Shown here: positions 7,902 through 16,379 of the stretch, piece by piece
Layout: each line of letters starts with the position of its first letter
Numbering within the stretch: the stretch's first letter is position 1
Assembly (NCBI GenBank): GCA_023392285.1
Contig: JAEVZK010000106.1
Span: 1-64,000 of the forward strand
Reading direction: 5' to 3'
Length of the DNA: 64,000 nt
DNA from: Armatimonadota bacterium
GTDB lineage: Bacteria; Armatimonadota; Fimbriimonadia; Fimbriimonadales; Fimbriimonadaceae
The notes under the pieces: generated by a model
What the model was told of the DNA's origin: nothing
Databases searched by the model: none
Seen by the model: the letters and a program-made list of their open reading frames with translations, nothing else
Translations under genes and position numbers: made by a program

Positions 7902-7907
7902 TAAACT
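7902..7907 (+). promoter_or_regulatory. -10-like box (TAAACT) of trhO
   Basis: TAAACT is followed by 7 bases and the GTG at 7915. The GGAGG in between is only 2 bases from the GTG, too close for normal use, so a leaderless start is favoured. Confidence 0.5.
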
Positions 7908-7914
7908 GGAGGAC

Positions 7915-8820
7915 GTGAAGTCGTACCGCGTCCTACTCTATTACTGGTTTTGCGACATCGCAGATCCCAGTGCGTATGCGGCGGCACATCGGGCCAAGTG
8001 CGAAGAGCTCGACCTTCGCGGTCGAATCTTGATTGCCGAGGAAGGTATCAACGGCACATGCAGCGGGACAACGGATTCTTGCGACGCTTACATGCGGTGG
8101 CTGAGTTCTGATGAGCGCTTCGCTGGCATTGAATTCAAGGTAGAAGAGGCAGTCGAACACGCCTTCAAGAAGCTTTTCATTCGGGTTCGGCCTGAGATTA
8201 TTACGCTCGGAGAAGTCGTGCGCGAGCCCGTCCATCGGAAGACGGGAATTCCTCTTGATCCAGTGCAGTGGCGCGAGATGATGAACCGCGACGACGTTGT
8301 GATCCTCGACGGGCGCAATGATTATGAATATAACGTTGGCCGCTTCGCTGGAGCTATTTGTCCTCCAGTTGAGAGCTTTCGTGAACTGCCGGATTGGTTG
8401 CGTCAGCATCGAAGAGACTTCGAGGGGAAGAAGATCCTTACCTATTGCACCGGGGGAATTCGCTGCGAAAAACTCACCGCTTGGATGCTGCAGGAAGGGT
8501 TCCGCGACGTCTACCAACTTCACGGCGGTATTGTGCGATACGGACAAGATCCAATGACTCAAGGCGAAGGATTTCAGGGAATCAATGTGGTCTTTGATGA
8601 CCGAGTCGCAGTTTCTGCAGGGGAGAAATCACAGCCGCTCACAGTGTGTCGCGAATGTGGTGAGCCGACGACCAATTATGTGAACTGCGCGAATGTGCTC
8701 TGCAACGATCGAATCCTTCTTTGTGATGCCTGCGAGATCGTGACGCGGAGAACTTGCTCCGAAGGCTGTCGAGCGGCTCCGCGATTGAGAGAGAAAGACC
8801 AGAAATTACAGCGCGCCTAA
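7915..8820 (+). CDS. trhO: tRNA uridine(34) hydroxylase TrhO (YceA), rhodanese family
   Basis: TrhO adds oxygen to U34 in certain tRNAs, the first step toward 5-oxyacetyl-uridine. The N-terminal domain has LYYWFCDI and ILIAEEGINGTCSG (family signature EGINGT). The rhodanese domain contains ILDGRNDYEYNVGRF and the active loop CTGGIRCEKL (about residues 178-187). The C-terminal part adds a Cys-rich zinc cluster with six Cys (C.EC...C.N..C.D..LLC..C). Length (301) and domain order fit the longer TrhO form. It starts with GTG and appears to be a single gene, divergent from the OppB-like gene. Confidence 0.92.
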   Translation: MKSYRVLLYYWFCDIADPSAYAAAHRAKCEELDLRGRILIAEEGINGTCSGTTDSCDAYMRWLSSDERFAGIEFKVEEAVEHAFKKLFIRVRPEIITLGEVVREPVHRKTGIPLDPVQWREMMNRDDVVILDGRNDYEYNVGRFAGAICPPVESFRELPDWLRQHRRDFEGKKILTYCTGGIRCEKLTAWMLQEGFRDVYQLHGGIVRYGQDPMTQGEGFQGINVVFDDRVAVSAGEKSQPLTVCRECGEPTTNYVNCANVLCNDRILLCDACEIVTRRTCSEGCRAAPRLREKDQKLQRA

Positions 8821-8848
8821 GTGGCTGGATATATGGAATGAGCAGAGA

Positions 8849-9157
8849 GTGAGTAAACGCATCGTCATCTCCGTGCTTGCCTCGCTCGCTATGTCTTTCG
8901 GTGGCTGGTTAGTGTCGTGTGGAAGTGGTGGCGAATCTAATACCCGTCACCCGGTGATTGTTCAGCTTCCTGATAACTGCACGCTGCTGTCGCCTCAAGA
9001 CAGCCTCGGCGCCATGACCAGCGGAACCCCGGTGATCAACATCAAGCCCGGATTGGTGCATTTCGTGGTAGATGATAACGGACGTCAAGTCGAGTTCGAC
9101 GAGCAAATTTCCGCCGAGCAGCATCAGATCACGATCCAGGAATCCGATCTTCGTTAG
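8849..9157 (+). CDS. Small putative lipoprotein
   Basis: A 102-residue protein with GTG start. It has a short signal sequence with a lipobox-like LVSC followed by GSGGES, consistent with lipid anchoring. The mature part is about 80 residues, mostly beta in character (VINIKPGLVHFVVDDNGRQVEFDEQI), with no recognised domain. It lies between trhO and tdk on the same strand and may be co-transcribed with either. Function unknown. Confidence 0.6.
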   Translation: MSKRIVISVLASLAMSFGGWLVSCGSGGESNTRHPVIVQLPDNCTLLSPQDSLGAMTSGTPVINIKPGLVHFVVDDNGRQVEFDEQISAEQHQITIQESDLR

Positions 9158-9199
9158 CGCCGCTTCAGTAGAAGTCTTCTGCCACAATAGGTTCGGCTG

Positions 9200-9775
9200 A
9201 TGAAAACGTCTGGCTCCATCACCGTTGTGTGCGGCAGCATGTTCGCCGGAAAGAGCGAAGAACTGATTCGACTCGCGCGGCGCGCTCTCTACGCCAAGAA
9301 GAAGGTACAGGTGTTCAAACCGAGCATCGATACTCGCTACGACGATTCGATGGTGGTAACCCACATGGGCGTGAAGCACGAAGCCGTGCCGGTCCGCAAT
9401 GTTGCCGATCTCAAAGCCAAATTGAACAAAGAGGCTCAGGTCGTGCTCATCGAAGAGGCGCAGTTCTTCGACCCATCGCTCGTCTCATTAGTGGTCGAAC
9501 TTGCGGACAAGGGCCGGGAGGTGATCTGCGCGGGCCTCGACCAAGATTTCCGACGCGAACCCTTCGGTCCGATGCCCGAACTGCTCGCGGTGGCGGACCA
9601 GGTGATCAAGTTGCGGGCGATCTGCATGAATTGCGGCGCCCCCGCTTCGCATACGTACCGGGTGATCGATGGTAAGCCAGCCCACTGGGATGATCCGGTG
9701 CTCTTAATCGGGGCGACCGAATCTTACGAAGCGCGATGCCGCGCGTGCTACAAGATCAGACGGGGTAAGCGCTAA
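9200..9775 (+). CDS. tdk: Thymidine kinase (type II)
   Basis: It phosphorylates thymidine to dTMP in pyrimidine salvage. The 191-residue protein has the P-loop [12 protein letters not shown] (about residues 12-23), the catalytic Glu in EEAQFFD, the family segment [12 protein letters not shown], the lasso region [16 protein letters not shown], and a structural zinc site from CMNC and CRAC. Length is normal for the bacterial type II enzyme. It starts with ATG and lacks a strong ribosome site. Confidence 0.95.
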   Translation: MKTSGSITVVCGSMFAGKSEELIRLARRALYAKKKVQVFKPSIDTRYDDSMVVTHMGVKHEAVPVRNVADLKAKLNKEAQVVLIEEAQFFDPSLVSLVVELADKGREVICAGLDQDFRREPFGPMPELLAVADQVIKLRAICMNCGAPASHTYRVIDGKPAHWDDPVLLIGATESYEARCRACYKIRRGKR

Positions 9776-9781
9776 GCCGAT

Positions 9782-9787
9782 CATAAT
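9782..9787 (+). promoter_or_regulatory. -10-like box (CATAAT), leaderless TTG gene
   Basis: CATAAT is followed by 6 bases and the TTG start at 9794. There is no ribosome-binding site. Confidence 0.5.
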
Positions 9788-9793
9788 AGAACC

Positions 9794-10510
9794 TTGAGCG
9801 ACCTACCGAAACTTTCCATCGAAGAGCCCGTTTCACAACTGAAGAGGGTGCCGATTGTGGAGTGCGGAGAGCCCCTAATCGATTTTCTCGGTCATCCTCG
9901 CATCTTCCAAGATCGCCCTCGGTTCAACTACAAGCGGGCTACGGTCGCGCGAGCTAGTGTCGTAGAATTTCTCCACAGAGCCGCCGACGCGCTGCCTGCC
10001 GGTTACATGCTCGGAGTCGTGGAGGGTTGGCTTCCGCCGTATATTCAGCGACGGATGTTTTTGGCGAGTATGAAGCGCTTTAGGGAGAAGTATCCCGACT
10101 GGACCGAGCCGCGATTGAAGCGTCTAGCCAGCCAATTCACGGCACCGATGGACGTGAAAGTGCCGCCTCCGCACACCACCGGCGGGGCCGTCGACCTCGT
10201 CTTGACAAACTTAGAGCGGGAGCCGCTGGACGTGACCTCCCCGTTCGAGGGACGTGACCACCGGATGTTTCCCTTTGCCGCGAAAGGTTTGTCGGATGAG
10301 GCTCGAAGGAACCGTGACGTGCTCGCTGCAGCGATGGCGACCGGAGGCATGACGAATTATCCGAGCGAGTATTGGCACTGGAGCTATGGAGATCAAGGAT
10401 GGGCTTATCGTGGCCGCAAACCGAATGCTCTTTACTCGGCAGTCGAGCCGGCGGGTTGGGAACCTGGCCAAGGAGATGTGAGCGATGAGCCTCTCATCTT
10501 CCTTGAATAG
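9794..10510 (+). CDS. D-alanyl-D-alanine dipeptidase (VanX/DdpX, peptidase M15D)
   Basis: A zinc dipeptidase that cleaves D-Ala-D-Ala, either in cell-wall turnover or as a nutrient enzyme. The M15D motifs are present: PPPHTTGGAVDLVL (His and Asp zinc ligands, about residues 117-130) and EYWHWSYGDQGWA (catalytic Glu and third ligand, about 193-205). There is no signal peptide, so it is cytoplasmic like VanX. No vanHA or vanRS genes are near, so vancomycin resistance is not implied. The start is TTG, with a -10-like box 6 bases upstream. Confidence 0.85.
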   Translation: MSDLPKLSIEEPVSQLKRVPIVECGEPLIDFLGHPRIFQDRPRFNYKRATVARASVVEFLHRAADALPAGYMLGVVEGWLPPYIQRRMFLASMKRFREKYPDWTEPRLKRLASQFTAPMDVKVPPPHTTGGAVDLVLTNLEREPLDVTSPFEGRDHRMFPFAAKGLSDEARRNRDVLAAAMATGGMTNYPSEYWHWSYGDQGWAYRGRKPNALYSAVEPAGWEPGQGDVSDEPLIFLE

Positions 10511-10534
10511 TCGCTTGAAGCTGCCTTAGATTCG

Positions 10535-10540
10535 TATACT
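10535..10540 (+). promoter_or_regulatory. -10 box (TATACT) of the fused sugar importer gene
   Basis: TATACT is followed by 7 bases and the ATG at 10548, with no Shine-Dalgarno. A TTGAAG at 10515-10520 sits 14 bases upstream, short for a -35. Confidence 0.65.
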
Positions 10541-10547
10541 GATCGTT

Positions 10548-12986
10548 ATGAATCCCAAGGCGGCGCTTTTGAGTCTCCTCAAAATTGCCGCCTTGGTCGT
10601 TATCTCAAGTCTGGCGTCGTCTGCCATCGCTCAGAAGCGAACGCTCACCGTGTGGGGCATCGCATATGGCCCCGATACGAAGGGCCAAGAAGCCCTAGAT
10701 CGCGAGTTTCAACGCCGACATCCAGAGCTACGCCTACGTGTTCTCACGATGGGTGCGGGGAACATGTCCCAGCAGAAACTGCTGACGAGCATTGTCGCAG
10801 GTGATCCGCCGGATGTGGTCTTTCAAGATCGGTTTACGATCGCTGACTGGGCGAGCCGAAAGGCGTTTCGCCCGCTTGACGATTTAATTGCCCGGGACGC
10901 CGCCGATCCGCTGACACCCAAGCAAGCTGATTTTTATCCTGCCGTGTGGAACGAAGCCTCCTACGAAGGAAAGCTGTACGGAGTCCCTAAAACTGCCGAC
11001 GACCGTGCGCTGTACTGGAATAAAGAGATCTTTCGTGAAAACGCCGACAAGTTACGCGCTGCCGGACTCGATCCGAGTCGACCGCCGCGGACTTGGAGCG
11101 AGGCATTGGCGTACAACAAGGTGCTTACAACCTTTGCGCCAGACGGCACACTCAAGCGAGCGGGCTTTATGCCGAATTACGGCAACGTGTGGCTGTACAT
11201 GTATGCGTTTCAAAACAACGCAGAGTTCATGTCGGCCGACGGACGCACCTGCACGTTGGACACTCCAGCTTCGGAGCAGGCGCTGAAGTTCATTGTCGAC
11301 GGATATGATCAGCTCGGAGGATACGCGAATGCAAAGGCGTTTGAATCCGGGTTTCTTAACCGCGAAAACAGTCCCTTCTACGTAGGCAGTATCGCGATGA
11401 TGGTGGATGGCGATTGGTCGCTCAACAATCTGAGCCAATACGCCCCTCATCTTGACTTCGGCATCGCTCCTGCTCCGGTCCCGGACGATCGGTACTACCG
11501 AAGGGGCCGCTTCAAAGACGAAACGACCACGTTCACCACCTGGTCGGGTGGCCACTGCTTAGTCATCCCAAAGGGTGCCAAACACGTCGATGACGCATGG
11601 GAATATATCAAGTTCAGCACGAGCTTGGAAGGAATTCAGATCGAACTCCAGGCTCAGGCGGCGTGGGAGCGGCAGCGGGGCCGCGCATTCATCCCCAAGC
11701 AGTACGGCAATCGCCGCCTCAACGAGATCATTTTCAAACGATACAAGCCTGCCGATCCAAAGTTCGCCGCAGGCTTGAAGGCCTTCATCGACCTCATGCC
11801 AGCCGCTCGAGTACGTCCCGCCACATCGGTTGGACAACTTCTCTGGGACGAGCATGTCCGCGCCCTCGACACCGCCGCGTATCATAAAAAGTCTGTATCG
11901 CAAGCCCTGCGAGATGGGCAAAAAATTGTCCAGCGGGAGCTAGATAATACGTTTTCCCTTTCGCAATATCCGATTGTTCCCACCAGTTGGGTCACCTATG
12001 GATTTGGAGTAGTAGCTCTTGCTGCTATTTGCCTGCTTTGGCTCTGGTGGCGGCGCTTGAAACTGGCGCGTTTAGCTCGCTTTGAGGCTCGGTGGGGCTT
12101 CCTCTTTGTTTCGCCTTGGGTAGTCGGCTTCATCTTGCTGACGCTCGGCCCGATGCTTGTCTCTCTATTTTGGAGCTTCACCTCCTATTCGGTGTTGTCT
12201 CCACCGCACTGGGTGGGCGCTCGAAACTACGCCGAGATGGTCTCAATTGACTCTGCGAACATCTACAAAGCGTTCTTTAACACCGCATACATCGCGCTTT
12301 TTGGCGTTCCCCTTTCCATTGCATCGGGAATCGCGATCGCTCTTTTACTGAATTCAGCCGTTCGCGGTATGCGATTCTATCGCACCTTTTTCTACATGCC
12401 TTCGATCGTCTCCGGCGTTGCCAGCGCCATCTTGTGGGGCTGGGTCCTGATGCCGGACCCGAGCAAAGGCTTGCTAAACAACGTGTGGCAAAGCACTATT
12501 TCAAATTGGCTCCAGCTGCCACCGCCTGGCTGGTTTGCCGCCGAGCCATGGTCGAAGCACACACTGATCATCATGGGAGTTTGGGGCGCAGGTTCAGGCA
12601 TGATCCTGTGGTTGGCGGGCCTCAAGGGAGTGCCCTCTACCTTGTATGAGGCTTCGGCGTTGGACGGAGCCTCGCAGTGGCAGCAGTTTTGGAAGGTGAC
12701 TTTGCCTCAGCTCAGCCCCATCATCTTTTTCTCGATGATTACTGGCTTCATTGGATCTCTGCAGGAATTTGATCGGGTATTTGTTCTTAAAGGGTCGGAT
12801 GGCCCCGTAGGTCCGGCAGATTCGCTGCTGACACCCGTCGTGCACCTGTTCAACAATGGCTTTGGGCAGTTTCGCCTCGGCTATGCAAGCGCTATTGCAT
12901 GGGTGGTATTCGTCCTCATATTGGCGATCAGTCTCGTCCAATTTGTCTTCGCTCCGAAGTGGGTTCATTACGAGGCAGATCGTTGA
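10548..12986 (+). CDS. Fused sugar-binding protein and ABC permease (MalE-MalF type)
   Basis: This 812-residue protein joins two normally separate parts of a carbohydrate ABC importer. Residues 1-28 are a signal peptide (cleavage near SAIA-QK). Residues about 30-470 form an extracellular solute-binding domain of the family 1 type (ALYWNKEIF, NNAEFMSADG, MMVDGDWSLNN, FTTWSGGHCLVIPKGAK). A helix at about 482-500 is followed by a MalF-type permease (about 514-812), with FYMPSIVSGVASAILWGW and the EAA loop YEASALDGASQWQQFWKVTLPQL. Fusion tethers one receptor to each permease. The next gene is the second permease and overlaps it by 4 bases. No ATPase is nearby. Confidence 0.9.
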   Translation: MNPKAALLSLLKIAALVVISSLASSAIAQKRTLTVWGIAYGPDTKGQEALDREFQRRHPELRLRVLTMGAGNMSQQKLLTSIVAGDPPDVVFQDRFTIADWASRKAFRPLDDLIARDAADPLTPKQADFYPAVWNEASYEGKLYGVPKTADDRALYWNKEIFRENADKLRAAGLDPSRPPRTWSEALAYNKVLTTFAPDGTLKRAGFMPNYGNVWLYMYAFQNNAEFMSADGRTCTLDTPASEQALKFIVDGYDQLGGYANAKAFESGFLNRENSPFYVGSIAMMVDGDWSLNNLSQYAPHLDFGIAPAPVPDDRYYRRGRFKDETTTFTTWSGGHCLVIPKGAKHVDDAWEYIKFSTSLEGIQIELQAQAAWERQRGRAFIPKQYGNRRLNEIIFKRYKPADPKFAAGLKAFIDLMPAARVRPATSVGQLLWDEHVRALDTAAYHKKSVSQALRDGQKIVQRELDNTFSLSQYPIVPTSWVTYGFGVVALAAICLLWLWWRRLKLARLARFEARWGFLFVSPWVVGFILLTLGPMLVSLFWSFTSYSVLSPPHWVGARNYAEMVSIDSANIYKAFFNTAYIALFGVPLSIASGIAIALLLNSAVRGMRFYRTFFYMPSIVSGVASAILWGWVLMPDPSKGLLNNVWQSTISNWLQLPPPGWFAAEPWSKHTLIIMGVWGAGSGMILWLAGLKGVPSTLYEASALDGASQWQQFWKVTLPQLSPIIFFSMITGFIGSLQEFDRVFVLKGSDGPVGPADSLLTPVVHLFNNGFGQFRLGYASAIAWVVFVLILAISLVQFVFAPKWVHYEADR

Positions 12987-14689
12987 TCCTCTATCTGATT
13001 GGAACCCTACTCAGTTGGAGCGGCTACGTCTTTGCGGCCTTCGCTCTGTTTTATCTTATCAAGCTGGCGACAGGTTCTCCTCGCGCGGTTTCGCTCGGCA
13101 TCTGTACGTTTGGCTCGGCGGTCTGCTTGATTCTGGGAAGCTGGCTCGCTCCGGGGAAGACTCTGCAGATTCCGCTCGTCTGGGTGATCCTGCCGTTTGC
13201 CGGCTGGGTGGCTATTTTCGCGGCCATATGGGTCATTGTCCGCTTCTACCAAGCCATCACTGAAGTCGACAAGAGCGAACGTCGACGAAGATTCAAGACC
13301 GCATTCGGCTGGGGAGCGATGGCGCTCGTCGCTTGTGTTTTCGTTGCGTACGATTCCTCCAGGGAGATACGAGTTTTCAGCGGCGGAATTCCGATCACGC
13401 TCTCGGGCATATTCGGCCTGCTCGCGCTGGCTGCTGCGGCAATGATGGCGATGACGCTCACCGAGCGCAGCCTGCGCCAGCGGGGTTGGGCGAAGACGGT
13501 GATCACTCACATCACCTTGATCCTTGGTTCCATTCTTTTCGGACTTCCCTTTGCTTGGCTCGCGATCACCAGTTTCAAGGAAGATCAGGATATGGCCTCG
13601 CCGAACGGCATTGTTTGGATTCCGCGTGTCCAAGAAACGGTTCCGTACTTCAGCCCAACGAATCCGCTTTACGAGACGCTCGGGGACGCCTCTTCAGCTC
13701 CCAATTTGGAGGGCACCATCACCAAGCGAGGAGTCGGCGGCAAGTTGCAGCTCGATATCGTCAAACCGCTTAGCATGCTCGGCACCACGGTTGAGACCAC
13801 GTTCGACCGCTTGAAGGAAATACCGCGCCAGGCGCGAGTGGTCACCGCAACTCTGGATGGACAAGCGATCACGGGTCGAGTCATCGAAGACCGGGACGAT
13901 GGCAGCTCGATGGTCGAAATGTTGTCTCCAGCTTCGCTGGCGGGACGACAACATCTCTTCAGCGCTTCAGAAGTTACCGCGAAAAGGCACATCGGATTGA
14001 AGCTTCAAAACTACCCGGATGCCTTGGACTTCCTACCTCCGGAAGCTGCCCATGGGCTTGTCTACCTGAAGAACACTCTGGTCGTCGTGATCTTGGGCGT
14101 GATCGGCACCTTACTTAGTTCGGCAATCGTAGCCTATGGATTTTCGCGTCTTCGATTCCCGGGACGGGAGGCTCTATTTATCGTGATGCTCTCGACGATG
14201 ATGTTGCCAGCCGCCGTCACCAAGCTGCCACAGTTCATGATCTTCCGCGGGCTTGGCTGGATCGATACGTTGCAGCCACTCTGGGTGCCTGCCTTCTTCG
14301 GATCCGCGCTGAACATTTTCCTGCTGCGGCAATTCTTCCGACAAATTCCGATGGAGCTTGAAGATGCGGCGAAGATTGATGGCTGTTCCTATATCCGCTC
14401 CTTCTGGTCGGTGATGATGCCACAGATCAAGCCCGCTCTGGCCGTAATTACGATCTGGACCGTCATGGGCGTGTGGAACGATTTCATGAACCCGCTGATT
14501 TACATCAATTCGCCGGAACACATGACCATTTCTTACGCGGTGCAACTGTATTCCAGCGATCGAGGAGGCGAACAAGGACTCGTAGCAGCCTTCACTACTC
14601 TGTCAATGTTGCCGGTGCTCGCGCTCTTCTTCTTTACCCAGCGCTACTTCATCGAAGGCGTGACGCTCAGTGGTTTTGGCGGGCGCTAA
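12983..14689 (+). CDS. MalG-type sugar ABC permease with extra helices and a large insert
   Basis: The start is the TTG of a TTGA overlap with the upstream stop, giving 568 residues, about twice the normal MalG length. An N-terminal block of about four extra helices (residues 1-170) precedes the usual first helix and AWLAITSFKE. About 150 residues of soluble, beta-rich sequence follow (roughly 200-350, including ARVVTATLDGQAITGRVIED), presumably periplasmic. The standard permease core (363-568) has the EAA loop LEDAAKIDGCSYIRSFWSVM and ends VTLSGFGGR. It pairs with the fused protein upstream. The insert may dock the tethered binding domain, which is inference. Confidence 0.85.
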   Translation: MILYLIGTLLSWSGYVFAAFALFYLIKLATGSPRAVSLGICTFGSAVCLILGSWLAPGKTLQIPLVWVILPFAGWVAIFAAIWVIVRFYQAITEVDKSERRRRFKTAFGWGAMALVACVFVAYDSSREIRVFSGGIPITLSGIFGLLALAAAAMMAMTLTERSLRQRGWAKTVITHITLILGSILFGLPFAWLAITSFKEDQDMASPNGIVWIPRVQETVPYFSPTNPLYETLGDASSAPNLEGTITKRGVGGKLQLDIVKPLSMLGTTVETTFDRLKEIPRQARVVTATLDGQAITGRVIEDRDDGSSMVEMLSPASLAGRQHLFSASEVTAKRHIGLKLQNYPDALDFLPPEAAHGLVYLKNTLVVVILGVIGTLLSSAIVAYGFSRLRFPGREALFIVMLSTMMLPAAVTKLPQFMIFRGLGWIDTLQPLWVPAFFGSALNIFLLRQFFRQIPMELEDAAKIDGCSYIRSFWSVMMPQIKPALAVITIWTVMGVWNDFMNPLIYINSPEHMTISYAVQLYSSDRGGEQGLVAAFTTLSMLPVLALFFFTQRYFIEGVTLSGFGGR

Positions 14690-14898
14690 CGCGTGCGCGG
14701 CGTTGCAATCAGCAGAACGCCCACCAAGAACGGACCTAACAGCATTGCCGCGGTTGGATCTAGTCCCGCTGCGACGATTCTGCCTGTCTTGGGATCGGGA
14801 TGCTCGGCAAGCATTCCTACAAAGAACATAAAAAGAAAGACCAAGATGCTCGACGCGACTAGGAGCCAACCAAGCTGACGCTGAACTTGCCAGCTCAC
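14686..14898 (-). CDS. Small two-helix membrane protein
   Basis: 70 residues with two hydrophobic helices (about 10-30 and 48-66) joined by a polar loop containing HPDPKTGRIVAAGLDP. It is the last gene of the minus-strand egt/ABC cluster: its ATG overlaps the stop of the fused permease by 4 bases, and its own end overlaps the convergent MalG-like gene by 4 bases. The tight coupling argues that it is real. Function unknown; it could be an accessory subunit of the importer. Confidence 0.65.
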   Translation of the reverse strand: MSWQVQRQLGWLLVASSILVFLFMFFVGMLAEHPDPKTGRIVAAGLDPTAAMLLGPFLVGVLLIATPRTR

Positions 14899-16379
14899 TT
14901 CAAACCTTTACTGACCACCAACCGGTCAATGCCTTCGAAAAGAACCTGAACTAGAATAGCTAGAACGGCGGCAGGAATAGCTCCTTGGAGAATGGTTGCG
15001 GTATCGACCAAGTTCAACCCGCTGATAATCGGTTCCCCAAGGCCGCCGGCACCGATGAGCGCGGCCAGCGTTGCGGTTCCCACGTTAATAACCGCGCTCG
15101 TCTTGATGCCTGCGAGAATCGTTCGAACAGCCATGGGCACAAAAACAATTCTCAGCTGCGCTGAGGGTTCTAGTCCAAGTGCGGCGGCTGATTCGCGCAC
15201 GCCCCGCGGTATTTCCTGCAATCCAGTTGCCGTGTTTCGAACAATCGGGAGAAGACTGTAGAGAAAGAGCGCCAGAATCGCCGTCCACACGCCGATCCCT
15301 ATAAGAGGCACAAGGAATGCGAGGAGTGCGAGGCCAGGGATCGTCTGGATGATTCCTACGATTCCGAGTATCGCGGACGAGAGTGGGCCCGGTTTGCTTG
15401 CGATGACGCCAAGGGGAAAGCCCACAAGTACGGCAAGCCCAAGTGAGATCGCCACAAGCTTCAGGTGATCGAGAATCAAGCCGCCAATCTTGGCCGACAA
15501 GCTCTCTGAAGAACTGTCACTCGCTGAGGGCGATCCTTTGGCAGGCGCTACGTCTGGATGGTCCACAAAGAACTTTGCAGCGGCAGCCGTATAGTCCTTT
15601 GACTTTTCGGCCGCCGAATTCAGTCCCGTCATCGTTTTCTCGTCGATCTTGCCCTCGAGTTGACGCATTGCATCCAGAGCTTTGGGAGGGGTGTCCAATC
15701 GAAAGAGAATGATTGCCTTATACGCGGGAAAGAAGCCTCGGTCGTCTTTCAACACGCGCAGATTGAAATCAGCAATGCCCGCATCCGTTGAGTAGGCATC
15801 GCTCACGTCGATGTCGCCCCGTTTAAGGGATTGGTAAACAAGCCCATGATCGATGCCCCGTACGCTGACGAATTTAAGTCCATAGGCTTGGACCAGAGGC
15901 TTCCAACCATCTTTGCGCTCCAAAAACTCGGGATCAGGGCCAGCCCTTAGGTCTGTATGCGTGGCTAGATCGCTTATCGACACTATCCCCAAGTTGGCTG
16001 CACGAGGATCGCTCATCACGAGCGAATACGTGTTGTTAAATCCGAGAGGATCACTGATTCCTATGCCGAGTGGCTTGACGGCCTCTCGCATTGCGGCCAT
16101 GGTCGGTGGTCCATCTCGCTTGAGTATTTCCTGCCACAGCGTTCCTGTGTACTCCGGGTACATGTCGATATCGCCTCGGCGAAGGGCTTCCCAAGTGATA
16201 CCGGTAGCGCCCATTCCCTGCTTATGCTCCACCTTGAGGCCAGCGTTTGAGATCACTCGCTTCAGCATTTCTCCCAAAACATAAGACTCCGTGAACTTCT
16301 TACTTCCAATCGTCACCGTCTGAGCGCATGCGGCACCGATCACGGCCAGAGAGACGATGAGCAACGTGATCCGCTTCAT
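14895..16379 (-). CDS. Fused substrate-binding protein and permease, OpuC/EgtU-like
   Basis: 494 residues. A signal peptide (cleavage near ACA-QT) leads into an OpuAC/OsmF-type binding domain (about 20-285: TIGSKKFTESYVLGEML, YPEYTGTLW, DAYSTDAGI). After a Ser-rich linker comes a ProW-type permease (about 300-494: PLGVIASKPG, TIPGLALLAFLVPLIGIG, the EAA-like GVRESAAALGLEPSAQLRIV, ALIGAGGLGEPI). The nearest functional classes are glycine-betaine/choline importers and the ergothioneine importer EgtU. EgtU is also a fusion, but with the permease first; here the order is reversed. The operon partners egtB and egtD favour ergothioneine as substrate (inference). Confidence 0.85.
   Translation of the reverse strand: MKRITLLIVSLAVIGAACAQTVTIGSKKFTESYVLGEMLKRVISNAGLKVEHKQGMGATGITWEALRRGDIDMYPEYTGTLWQEILKRDGPPTMAAMREAVKPLGIGISDPLGFNNTYSLVMSDPRAANLGIVSISDLATHTDLRAGPDPEFLERKDGWKPLVQAYGLKFVSVRGIDHGLVYQSLKRGDIDVSDAYSTDAGIADFNLRVLKDDRGFFPAYKAIILFRLDTPPKALDAMRQLEGKIDEKTMTGLNSAAEKSKDYTAAAAKFFVDHPDVAPAKGSPSASDSSSESLSAKIGGLILDHLKLVAISLGLAVLVGFPLGVIASKPGPLSSAILGIVGIIQTIPGLALLAFLVPLIGIGVWTAILALFLYSLLPIVRNTATGLQEIPRGVRESAAALGLEPSAQLRIVFVPMAVRTILAGIKTSAVINVGTATLAALIGAGGLGEPIISGLNLVDTATILQGAIPAAVLAILVQVLFEGIDRLVVSKGLK

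Noticed and set aside
9794..10510. Vancomycin-resistance vanX
   Set aside because: The enzyme family fits, but no vanH, vanA, vanR or vanS is nearby; a cell-wall turnover or catabolic dipeptidase is more likely.
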